Of a DNA stretch of 64,000 nt, positions 1-11,300 are shown piece after piece. Source of the stretch: a virus; IMG/VR virus record IMGVR_UViG_3300026334_000001, positions 26,053 through 90,052 of that record; one strand, written 5' to 3'. The notes below the pieces were generated by a model, which did no database searches, was not told the DNA's origin, and saw only the letters and a list, made by a program, of their open reading frames with translations. The number at the start of each line of letters is the position of its first letter. The first letter of the stretch is position 1. The translations under genes were made by a program, and so were the position numbers.

Positions 1-453
1 TCTGGTTTAGCTAAAGCTAACATTCAACAAGCTTTTAGAACGGCTCAAAAAGGATTAACTTCTACATCATCGGGTGGTACAGCAGCTAATCTTGGAGCAG
101 CATATGCTAAAACACTAGATGCTCTTAATCAAGCTCAACAAGCAGAGAATGTAAGAAGAGATCAGTATAGAGGAGAATTTGCTCAAAGAATGGGTGCTAC
201 TCAAGCAGCTAATGTAGCTATAACTAATCAAGCATTAGATCAAGAACTCGCATTAAAAAATAGAAAATATGCAGAATTACCAGTAGCAGCAAGAAATGCA
301 CTTCTTCAAGGTATAATGGGTAATGTTGCAGTTAAACAACAGAAGGAATTAGACAAGACGAAGATGGCTTTGTCTGGTTATCTATATGATCAAGGAACAG
401 GAGTAATGGGAAGATTACCTGCTGATCTTAAAAAACGTTTGGGTATAATATAA
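1..453 (+). CDS. C-terminal part of an internal virion protein (5' end outside window)
   Basis: The frame is open from base 1 to a TAA at 451-453, so the gene begins before the window. The 150 visible residues are rich in Ala, Gln and Asn and look mostly helical, with no cysteine and no membrane segment. It lies 43 bases upstream of another Gln-rich protein and the virion RNA polymerase. In crAss-like phages this slot holds tail, ring or cargo proteins packed in the virion. A cargo or tail-interior role is inferred from position and composition only; I recognise no family motif. Confidence 0.6.
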   Translation, partial: SGLAKANIQQAFRTAQKGLTSTSSGGTAANLGAAYAKTLDALNQAQQAENVRRDQYRGEFAQRMGATQAANVAITNQALDQELALKNRKYAELPVAARNALLQGIMGNVAVKQQKELDKTKMALSGYLYDQGTGVMGRLPADLKKRLGII

Positions 454-496
454 ATATTATTTATATTTAGGAGATTTATTATTAAGATATAATCTC

Positions 497-2359
497 ATGC
501 CCGAATATAATACTAACTTACAATTTCAACCATACGTAACTCCTTATGCTGGCGCGCCAACTAAGGAGTTTGACGTTTTGGGGCAAACTCTATCTAATAG
601 ATACGAAGAGAATCTAGCTAAGATGGATGAATTAGATATGTATGTGAATAAGATGCAAACTCTAGCAGGAGATCAACCTTTGAAGCAACAATTAATATCT
701 GATACAAGAGGTATTGTTTCTGATATTAGAAAAGCAGGTAATTGGGAAAATGCACGTAATCAAGTAAGAGAAGTTGCTAGACGTATTGGTGGAGATGCTG
801 TTCTTGGAAAAGCCCAAGAGAATTACAAGAAAGCACAAGAGATGCAAGATATAATGGCTAAGATGAAAGTTCAAGGTCAAACACCTCTTGTATTTGGTGA
901 TGTATCTAATTTTACTACTGTTGATCCATCTACAGGACAAGTAAGAGATTTTACTCCAGATGTACAAAAGCAATTGGATTACGATACTAGAAGAAAAACA
1001 TACTTCGATCAAATGGAAGCTGATGCTCAAGCAGCACAAGGTGGAGGGTATAGACAAAATCCACAAACAGGAGTATGGGAACAAGTATCTAGTGGTCAAA
1101 GTGTAAAAGGAATCTTTGAACCTAAGATCAGAGCGCAAGCAGCTAGAAGTATTGGTAATTACTTAACTACTGATGAAGGTCAACAAGAATTTAGAGTGCT
1201 TACAGAGAAACATGGTTTTACTCCACAACAAGCTAAAAATGAACTACAACAGAGATTGTATAATACTGGAATGGAGAAAGTATTTAAGCAAGTATCTAGA
1301 GAGCAACAAGCACAAATGGTTCCTGGTCAAATGGGAGCTGGAGCAGGGGCAGGATATAGTCCTTTCGATCAAACTGTAACAGTTAAGACAGAAGTAACTC
1401 CAGAGGGCAAAGCAAAAGAATTCAGAAATACTATTAGTAGTGCATTTGATACTAGTGTTCCAATAGAGCAAAGAAAGAATCAGCAATATGAATTAACTAC
1501 TAAGTTAGAGCATATGGCTAAAACTGGAGATGCAGATGCTAAAAAGTATGCTACTCAATATCTTAGTTTGATTAACGATGTTAAGAATACATATAAAGGA
1601 AAAGCAGATGATGTAATGAACATTATTACTAATGGTAAGATTGATGATGTAATTGCTAATACTCCTGTATTTGGAGAGAAGTTAAATAAATTATATCAAA
1701 ATTTTGCAGGTCTTAAAGGAGAATCAACTAATCATCCATTATTAGGATTTGATACTCATTTTGAGAATCAGTGGGAAGCAGTTAAACCAGATAGGCAAAT
1801 ACCTATGGTTAAACCTGACTTAAGTAAATTAACTTCAGATCAACGTAGTACAGTTAAAGCCGCTGCTACAGATTATAATAAAGAAGATTTTACATTTGTA
1901 AGATCAGATAATCCTAAAGTTAAATCTATGGATGACCTTGAAGGAGATGTTAAAATTAAAGCTGTATCTAGAGGTAAATTGATGAGTGGTTTAGGAACTG
2001 GTTTATTAATAGAAGATAGCAAAGGAAATCAAGTATGGACTACTCCTAAATCTAAAGAAGTAACAAATAGCTTCTTACAACAATGGGGAATGCCAGAACA
2101 GATATATCTTAATGATGTAGCTACAGGAAGTCAAGGATTAAATCAAGCTCTTACAGATTATCAATTAGTAAAAGCAGGTAGAGTTGAACCTAAGATGGCT
2201 CAAGGTGTATTAAAAACAATGTTTGATTATTCGCATATCTTACAACAAGCTATGCCTGATGAACCAGAAGCAAAAAATCTGTATAAAACAGTAGGTAATA
2301 AGAGAGAGATCAATACAGAGAACTTAATGAAACTAGCAGAAAAATATCAATATAAATAA
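497..2359 (+). CDS. Putative internal virion (cargo) protein upstream of vRNAP
   Basis: A 620-residue soluble protein without signal peptide or membrane segment. The first 250 residues are rich in Gln, Lys and Ala and predicted helical, including the stretch MPEYNTNLQFQPYVTPYAGA at the start. A Gly-rich linker with GAGAGAG lies near residue 283, followed by a mixed domain. The start is preceded by an A-rich leader rather than a strong Shine-Dalgarno, which is normal for Bacteroidota. Only three bases separate its stop from the vRNAP start, so the two are probably co-transcribed and made late. Its position suggests a protein packaged or ejected with the polymerase. No enzymatic motif was seen, so the role is inferred. 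Confidence 0.65.
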   Translation: MPEYNTNLQFQPYVTPYAGAPTKEFDVLGQTLSNRYEENLAKMDELDMYVNKMQTLAGDQPLKQQLISDTRGIVSDIRKAGNWENARNQVREVARRIGGDAVLGKAQENYKKAQEMQDIMAKMKVQGQTPLVFGDVSNFTTVDPSTGQVRDFTPDVQKQLDYDTRRKTYFDQMEADAQAAQGGGYRQNPQTGVWEQVSSGQSVKGIFEPKIRAQAARSIGNYLTTDEGQQEFRVLTEKHGFTPQQAKNELQQRLYNTGMEKVFKQVSREQQAQMVPGQMGAGAGAGYSPFDQTVTVKTEVTPEGKAKEFRNTISSAFDTSVPIEQRKNQQYELTTKLEHMAKTGDADAKKYATQYLSLINDVKNTYKGKADDVMNIITNGKIDDVIANTPVFGEKLNKLYQNFAGLKGESTNHPLLGFDTHFENQWEAVKPDRQIPMVKPDLSKLTSDQRSTVKAAATDYNKEDFTFVRSDNPKVKSMDDLEGDVKIKAVSRGKLMSGLGTGLLIEDSKGNQVWTTPKSKEVTNSFLQQWGMPEQIYLNDVATGSQGLNQALTDYQLVKAGRVEPKMAQGVLKTMFDYSHILQQAMPDEPEAKNLYKTVGNKREINTENLMKLAEKYQYK

Positions 2360-2362
2360 GGT

Positions 2363-5300
2363 ATGTCAAAGAAAAGAAGTTTACCACAAGCTCCAATAGA
2401 TTATACTAATCCATCGGATGAAGATATTGCAAGAGGGTTAAAACAATATGGAGTTAGTCCTTACTTAACGCCAGCTCGTCCAGAAAGTGCTATTGAATAT
2501 GGTACAGATGTAAGTCAGTATGGAACTGGACTTATAGGAGAAAAAGGTGGTGAAGGTTTCATAACTGCTCCCGAAGAACAGTTTCAAGATATAGCTGCTC
2601 AAAATCAAGGAGCTGGTTCAATGCTCTTAAGAGGAACAGGTAGATTACTTGGAGGAGCTGCTATGAAAACTCTTGAAGGGTTTTCTTTGTTAGGTTCTGG
2701 AGTACTAGGAGGTATATATGATGCTACTGGATTAGATCAAGCTATTGGTGGTAAAGAAATGACTTGGGATGATTATGTAGATAATCCTGTTAATAATACT
2801 TTATTCAAAGCAGAAGATTGGATGAAGAGTAAAATGCAGATTTATAAACCAAGTGATTGGAATAGTAAGTCTTTTCTAGAACAAGTTTCTTCTGGTGCTT
2901 GGTGGGCAGATGAAGGATCAGATGCAGCTGCATTTGCTCTATCTACATTACTTCCAGCTGGATTATTAGGAGATGCTGGTATAGGTGCTAAAATGATGGG
3001 AACTGTTGGAGAAGGTGCTGGTATGATTGATGAAGCAGGACAAGTACTTAATTCTGGAACTAAAGTAGCTAAAGCTCTTAATGGTGGAGCTAAAGCTTTA
3101 AATAAAGTATCACAAGCATTAAATTTTGGTGAAGTTGGAATGCTTAACTTACCAAAGACAGCAGGAACAATAGATAACTTAGTTACTAATGCATTGATGA
3201 CTACATCAGAAGCTTTATTTGAAGCTAGAGATACTGGTCAACAAATGAAGCAGGAAGTAGTTAAGAAGTGGAATGAAACATATCCAAATCAGAAAGTTAG
3301 TGACTTTGAAGAACTACCAGATCAAGTTAAGCAAACAGAGAAAGAAAAGATGTCTGGTAATCAGAGAGATACTTTCTTAGCTAACTTAGCAGCTCTATCA
3401 TTTACTAATAAGTTTGAAACAGCATTATTAAATAAGTTTGGTTCTCAAACTGCTAAAGCAGGTCTTAAAGCTTTGGAGGTATCAGATGAATTACTTACAC
3501 CAGCAGCTAGATTAACTAAGAAAGGAATTTCAGGTTTCTTTGAAAATACAGGTTTAAAATCTGCATTAAAAGAAGCTGCTACTGGAGCATTTATGGAAGG
3601 TATCTTAGAAGAAAATATTCAAAGTGCTATTCAAAATGTAAGTCAACATTATAGTGGTAATGGAAAAGATAACTGGTTTTTAGATGCTTTAGATTATACA
3701 GGTGATGTTGTTAAAGGATCATTTGATAATTTATCAGATCAAGAAGCATGGAAGTCTATTGGTTCTGGTATGGTTATTGGTGCATTAAGTGGTGTAATAG
3801 GTGGATTTAAAGAACACAGACAAGAAGTAAAAGATGCTAATCATGTTGCAGGTAGATTAAATGAAGCTACTAATAACTTCTTAAATGTAGGAAATGCTTT
3901 ATACGAAAGAATTCCAGTTATTGATGAACAAGGTAATCCAACAGGAGCTACCAAAATTAAATTAGATCAAGAAGGAAATCCATTATATAATAATGAAGCT
4001 CTTAATAGATTCATGGCTAATCAAGCTATGGTTTCTTCATTAGAATCAATTGCAGATCTTTATCAATCTACAGGAAATGAGGAGATAGCAAGTTACGTTA
4101 AGAATGAAGCTTTCTCTAAATGGGCGCAAGCACATTTAGAATCTGGATTAGGAGAAGAAATGTATGCCAAGTTAAAGAAACTTGGAACAATGAAAGATAC
4201 GGATCTTCTACAATCTAATATACCAATTACTACTGTACAAGGAGAAAAGGTATCTTCACAAGCAATAGCTAATCAATATATAGCTAAAGCTAAGGAGTTA
4301 GAAGCAGATTATAGACAAATATCTAAAACAATACCAGCTGAACAATCAGGTCGTATTGATAATGCATATCAAACTAAATCTAGATTAAGGGAATTAGGTA
4401 AACTTAAGGATGCTTTAAATTTAAAGCTAGGAGATTATCAGAATAAAATTAGATCTGGTAATGATACAGTTGATCTTATTAATAGAAAGGTAACTCAATT
4501 AGAAGCATCTAAAGCACAATCGGAGTTCTTTGTAAATGCTAGTGGAGAAAATGCACAAGCTTATTTGAGTTCATTAGATAGACTTGAGAAAGAAATAACT
4601 CAATTAAAAGCAGATAATAAGGATATGTTACAGGATCAAGGTCATGATGTAACTCCAGGTATTGAACCTATTCCTTATCAAACAGCTGGAATGTTTAAGT
4701 CTGATTTTCAAGATTACACTAAAACTAATGATAAACTTGCTGCTATTGAAGGTGGTTCAGCAGAATTAATGGATCATTATAATGGTGTTATTGATTATAA
4801 AAATGGCGAAGAGTTTTATAATAACTATCTAAATCAAGGAGTTGCAGGACATAATCTTAAATCTGAACTTGAAAAAGCTGTAACTGAACAACAAGCAGTT
4901 GTAGATAGACAAGAAGAAGATCAATGGCGAGAGTTTCAAGATAATCTTAAACAAGGAGATTTCTTAGAAACTCCTACTGAACAAGGTTATGTAGCTAAAG
5001 ATGCAGATGGAAATTTAACTTTTAATAATAGAATTATAACTCCAGCAGTTCTTAGAGCATTACAACCAACTAAAGTTAGTGAAGCTGATGTAGCTTTACG
5101 TAAACAAGAAGCTTTAGATAATACTCGTAGAAATCAAATGCAAGCTAGAGTAACTGGTAATCTTCAAGATATATCAGTACTTAATGATGCTATTAGACGT
5201 GGAGAAGATGGATTATTGAATAATCAAATTGAATTAGAAAAATTAATAAACAAATCAAATGGTAAAGCTAACAGCACTCAAAATCAAATTGCTAAACAAA

Positions 5301-8300
5301 TTGAAGCAGTTAAGGGCACGATAGATGAAATTCAATCTGGATTAGATGTAGCTAATCAAAGAAAGAGTAATCTAGAACAAGAAACTACTAACTACCTCCA
5401 GATGTTAGAATCTGGAGATGTAGTTGGAGTAGCGGAAGTAGAAAGTGAATTAGCAGAAGTTAATAGTCAAATAGAAGAACTTAATCATCAAATCTCCTTA
5501 ATGGAGAAGTTAAAGGATGAAGGCAATAAATTCCTTTCTTTCCTAGAAGATTTATGGAAGAAAGCTTTTCCTAATAAACGTAGACAATTAGAAAAAGGTC
5601 GTCAAGAATATACTGATGTTAAAGAAGAGATTCAATTAAGTAAGCAACAATTAAAACAACTTGATGAAAACATAGCTAATACATCTACTATTTTAACTCA
5701 ACTTAATAATAGATCAACTGTTTTACAGAATGAAATAACTCAATATCAATTAGCAGCAAGAGCATTCTCTCCTGTAATTAATACTAAAACAGAAGAAGGA
5801 GTTCAGAATAAAGCTAATCCAGTAACAGAAGATCAAGAAGGTATTACTTATAATTCAGCTAGAAATCCTGATGTTAGTGGAGCATTTACTTTTAGAACTA
5901 CTGGTTTTCATGGTAACGATAAAACAGGTCTTAATCCAAAAGAATCACAAAGAAGATGGTTTAAATGGGCAGAAAGAACACCTCTCTCGGAATTAAAGAA
6001 TCTAAAATTAAGAGTTGTAACTATTAATGATGAAACTTATGGAACAGGGAAGATTAACGACCTTTTTCGGGACGAACCTATGGAGTACAAGACAGAACAC
6101 GATCTTAAAGTTGTGGTTGTTGACTCAAGGGGAAATGCGATTGACTATATGGGAGGACCAGTTCATACGAATCTCTTATTGCCAAAGGATAATGTAAGTG
6201 ATTATAAATATGGAGATGGTTCATCTATGTTTATTAATAAGACTGGTATGAGTGATGCTGCTATTAAAGAGAAGAATGATACATATAAGAAATTCACTCA
6301 ATCTTTAAAAGATGCCAAAGAACCAGTATATCTAGAGATTACAGGAAAATCTAATGGAGTTAAAGCTAGAGGAGAAAGAACTTCTATTAGAGAAGTTTTT
6401 GGAACTGAAGATATTAATCTTCAAGTTGTAACTAGTGAAACTATTACAACTGCTGATGGTACTTCAATAAGTGCAAGACCTGGAACTGTTATTACTATAG
6501 TTGATGGAAGAGTTACACCATTATTGACTAGAAAATTAAGTTCAGAAGAGGGCAGTAAAGTATTAGATTTACTTAAAGATTATTCTAAATTAAGAGAGAA
6601 TAAAAAAGCTAATGCTAAAGAACTTAAAGATGGATTGAGTCAGTTAAAATCAATTGTCTTCATGGGAGATACAGCAGATCCAGCTACTTCTATGGGATTT
6701 GTGACAGGAGAGAATAATTTTAAGTTTGGAAACGCTCTTATTAGTATTAAGGAATTACAGTCAGGAGAATTCGATCCACAAATTAGAGCTTTCTTAGAAA
6801 ATAAATACCATCAAGTTAGTAATGATTGGTTGAAATCAAAAGCATCATATGAAGATGTATTTGGTAAAAAATGGAATTCTTACAAAGATTATTTAATTGG
6901 AGAAAGAGATAATCCATTAGATGCTCCACTTACTAGTGATTTAGTTCCTGTTACTGATGATATTAATAAACCATCATTCTATAGTACATATGTAACTTTT
7001 GGTACAGATATTAAAAATTCACCTAAAGCTGAAACTAAATCAACTAAAACTAACGTATCTATTCCTGTATCAACTGTTAATGAAGAAATTCAAAATAGAG
7101 ATGAACAAGTAGTTCCAGTTAAGAAAAGTATCTTTAAAAAGAAACAAGCCTCTCCTGTAGTTGAAACTAAATCAACTAATCAAGTAACTGTTATAACTGA
7201 AGATACTTTATTAGAAGAACCATCTTATGAACCAACATTTGAACCTCCTACTGGAACAGTTCAAAAGTTTGCAGATGTTATTAAAGGAAAACCTGTAACT
7301 GAAGTAAAAGCTCCAGAAGCAGAATTAACTGATGATGATATTGAAGCTATGATTGAAGCTTCATTTACTCCTAAGAAGAAAGAAGAAGTTGTAATGGGAG
7401 TTGTTCCTGTAGATCCATCTGATTTATTTTTAGATGCTACAAGAATATCAGAAAATTATGTTAAAGAAGATACAGGTAAAGCACAAGCATGGTTTAAACA
7501 AAATATAGGTGAAAATGTACCATTCCATTTAGTTAATGGTCTAGTTAATCAAAGAGCTTTCGGAATGTTTAGTAAACATGGAGAAGTTCTTATATCTGAT
7601 TTAGCAGTTGAAGGTACAGTATATCATGAATCATTCCATGCAGTTACTCAATTAGCTTTAGGTAAAGATGAACGTAAAGCTTTATATGATAATTATAGAA
7701 AAACTAGAAATGTAGATCTTTCAGATAGAGATGTAGAAGAAGAACTTGCAGAAGAGTTTAGAACTTACATGCTATCTCAAGGAGAATATAAAATACCAGA
7801 GGCTAATTTCTTTAAGAGATTATGGAATGCTATTAAGAAAGTAATTGGTATTCCACAAGATAAAATTGAAGAGCTATATAAAAATATATCTACTGGAAAG
7901 TTTAAAGGTTTAACAGCTAAAGAACTTGATGGTGGTAATATATATTCATCAATATTATCAGATTATTCAGTTTCATTTGCTAAAGAACTGATGGAAGGAA
8001 TGACGACATACTTTATGAGGAATCTATTTAAAAATGGATTCTCTGTAAAGGATATAGTAAAATTTCAAGAAGATACTTTAAGTAAAGATAGTGCAGATAG
8101 AATAGCAGGTACATATAATAATATTCTATCAAATATTGCTTTCATGTGGTCAGATGAAAAACTGGCTGGAATGGATAAAGATACTGCACAAGAGTTTAAA
8201 GATTCAAGAAACTTTGTAACAGCTAACTGGAAAGGTATTGTTCAAGAACATAATACCTATATGCAGAGATTTGGTATCAATATGAGTTTTGAAGATACTA

Positions 8301-11300
8301 TTTATAGTTCTGTTACTGAAGAAGATAGAAATAAAGATACATTAGGTATCATTAATAACTTTGAATTCTCTACTAGAGATGGAATGCCTAATTCAGTTAA
8401 ATTATTATTTGCTGCATTACCTTCATTAGATAAAGATGGTAAAGTGGCAACTAATGCAATTGGATTACATGGTATATCAGATTATACAGCTAATCAAAGA
8501 TTACTACAAAATAAGTTATCTAATGTAAGTGACTTTAAAGAACAAGTTTCTATTATTAAAGATCTAATGAAAGTTAGACCTGAATTCAAGTATTTATTAC
8601 AATATCTTGGAGTACAAGATGATAATGAAACACCATCAACAGCGGGATCAGATATATTTGATCTTCAAATGGCATTTAGACAGCAGTTTGATAAAGCTAA
8701 ATACAGTCCACAAATTATCATTTATGATGAAGGAACTATTAAAACTGTAGATGCTGATGATGATCGTATTGTAAATGCTATATCTACTGAATGGCAGAAT
8801 AATTTGAAAGCTAAATTATCTACTGCTAATATACCATCAATTCAAACTAATGATTTAGGACAATTGGTATATAATGCAGATTATCTAGTTAATAAGTATT
8901 TCAAACCGTCTACAGTTAAAAAAGGGAGATTAGTACTTAAAGATGCTGGAAAAGAATCCCTCCTTTCTTTCTATAAGGATTTAGGTATTGAATTTTCAGA
9001 TAAAGATAATATTGATTATGGTAAGTTAGCAGATAAATCTTACTTCATAATGAATTCAATTCAATCGCATCCAGAAGAATTGAATTTATTTGCTAAACCA
9101 CATAACTTAAGAGGTGACTTGGCATCACTTCTAGAAGAAGAGGTGAAGTCTAGAGATGATCTTTCTGACAATCAACATATTAATCCTGAAGGAAAGACAG
9201 TTTATAGTATTAGTTTAAATAACTATCTTTCACAAACAGTAAATGTATTAAATAGAGTTATTCCAGATCATCTTAAATGGAATGAGAAAGATAGAATTGG
9301 TAATCCATTTGTAAGGAATTCTCAATGGGGAAAGAAATTTGCAGCTGGAAATAAGATGAAATTAGTAATGTTAGAAGGTGCTGGTATTGCTGAGGCTGGA
9401 ACAGATGCTAAAATGGCTGATGATCTTACTAGAGGTGATACTGGATCAGTACAGTTTCAGAAAGTGTTAGATGGAGTTTATCCCCTTCTACAACCAGGAG
9501 ATAAGAAACTTGCATATGGATTTAGCTTTGGAGAAGAGATATCTCCTAAAATGAAGTATGAAGAAATGGTATCTCAATTAAAAGGGTATCTATCTGATGA
9601 GTTATTATCATCATGGATGTTGAATGTAGAAGGTATTGGAGCTGATGTTAAGAACTATAAATCATTAGGAAAAGATCTTCGTTCATTTAAAGGAGCTATT
9701 ACTGGTTATGAACAATTAATTAAAAAGAAAGTATCTAGACAAACTATACTTAATCATATTGAGAATTTTGTAAATAGTGATGAAGTTACTAAACAAGTAG
9801 AAAAATGGTTTGATAATAAAGTTGATAAAAATATAGAAGAACTAAAAAATTATCAAACTATTAAAGAATCTAAATTAGGGGTATTTACATTATTAGGTAT
9901 TAGTGAAGAAACTGCTGAAAAATATGCAGGTAAGAAAAACAATCTTTCTACACAAGAGATGAAAGATTTAGTTAAGTTTTTTACTTATGGTTCATTGCAT
10001 GGTAATATAGAACAAACTAAATTATTTACAGGAGATACAGCATTCTATGAATTTACATCTAAGAAAGTTGACTTCTTTAAACGTGTATCTGGTTTAATTG
10101 GTACTGGTAAAACAGCAGCTATAGGAGAACAAATTAATAATTGGTTTAATACTAATTTTAAACAACAATATATAGATAGAGATGGTAAAATAGTTGATGG
10201 TAAAGTTAGTGATGGTAAGATTAATACTGTAGTTTTTAATGATGTTAAAATAGCAGCAGAAAACTATAATGGTTTATTATCTACTATGGATTCATTAGGA
10301 TATGATAAAGAATATTCTAGAGGATTAATGAAAGCTTATTCTGAATCAGCTGATGAAGCAGATGCTCAAGGTTATATTACAATGCCAGAATATAGAGAAT
10401 TCCTTAAAAGAACTGGAGATTGGAAAGATAGTCATGAAGTTGCTTATCAAAAAATGTTGAAAGGAGATAGATTAACTAAAGAAGATATATATAGATTCCC
10501 ACCATTAAAGCCACAGTATTTTGGTAATCAACAATATGGAGAATTATATGTACCTACATTCTATAAATTTTCAGTAATGCCATTAATACCTCAAGTTATT
10601 AGTGATATTAAAGCTAATGGATTGAAAGATCTAATGGATCAAATGCATGAACAACAAATAGGTATTGCTACATTTACTTCTGGTAATAAAGTAGGAGTTG
10701 TAAATACACATGACTTCTATGATGAAAATGGAAACGTTAAACAACAAACTTATACTCCTCAAGTTGTAGGATATGAAGGAATGAAAATTCAGTTAGATAT
10801 TTCTCCAGAAGTTAAAGATAAAGTTACATTTGGTACTCAATTCCGTAAGTTGGTATTAATGAATCTAAAAGGAAATTCATTAACAATTGATGGAAAGAAA
10901 GTAGATGGTAATGAGCTAATCAAAAAATATAGCGGTCTTATTGATAAGTTAATACAGATTGATACTGAAAATTTAACTAAGAAATTAGGTATTGAGAAAA
11001 AAGGAGATAAATATAAGATCAATAATGTTAAGTATCTTAAAGAAACTCTTGTAGAAGAATCGGTAAGAAGGGGAGTTGCTTCTAATCTAATTGAAGGAAT
11101 TGAACAAGTATTTGATGCTGATAAACCATACATGGACTTATTAGTAACCAGAAACAAAATGGAGAATATCTTAATGTCAATGGTCAATAATAACTTGATC
11201 AAACAGAAGATGTTCGGGGATATGAAAGTTCAAGGAGCTTCAACAGGATTTGAGCAAACAGCAAGAAAGCAAAGTTCTGTTAATGATCAAGCATGGGCAT

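Noticed and set aside
692-1138. - strand frame rich in Ser, Cys and Leu opposite the 620-residue protein
   Set aside because: Typical antisense shadow of an A+T-rich coding strand, with no start signal.
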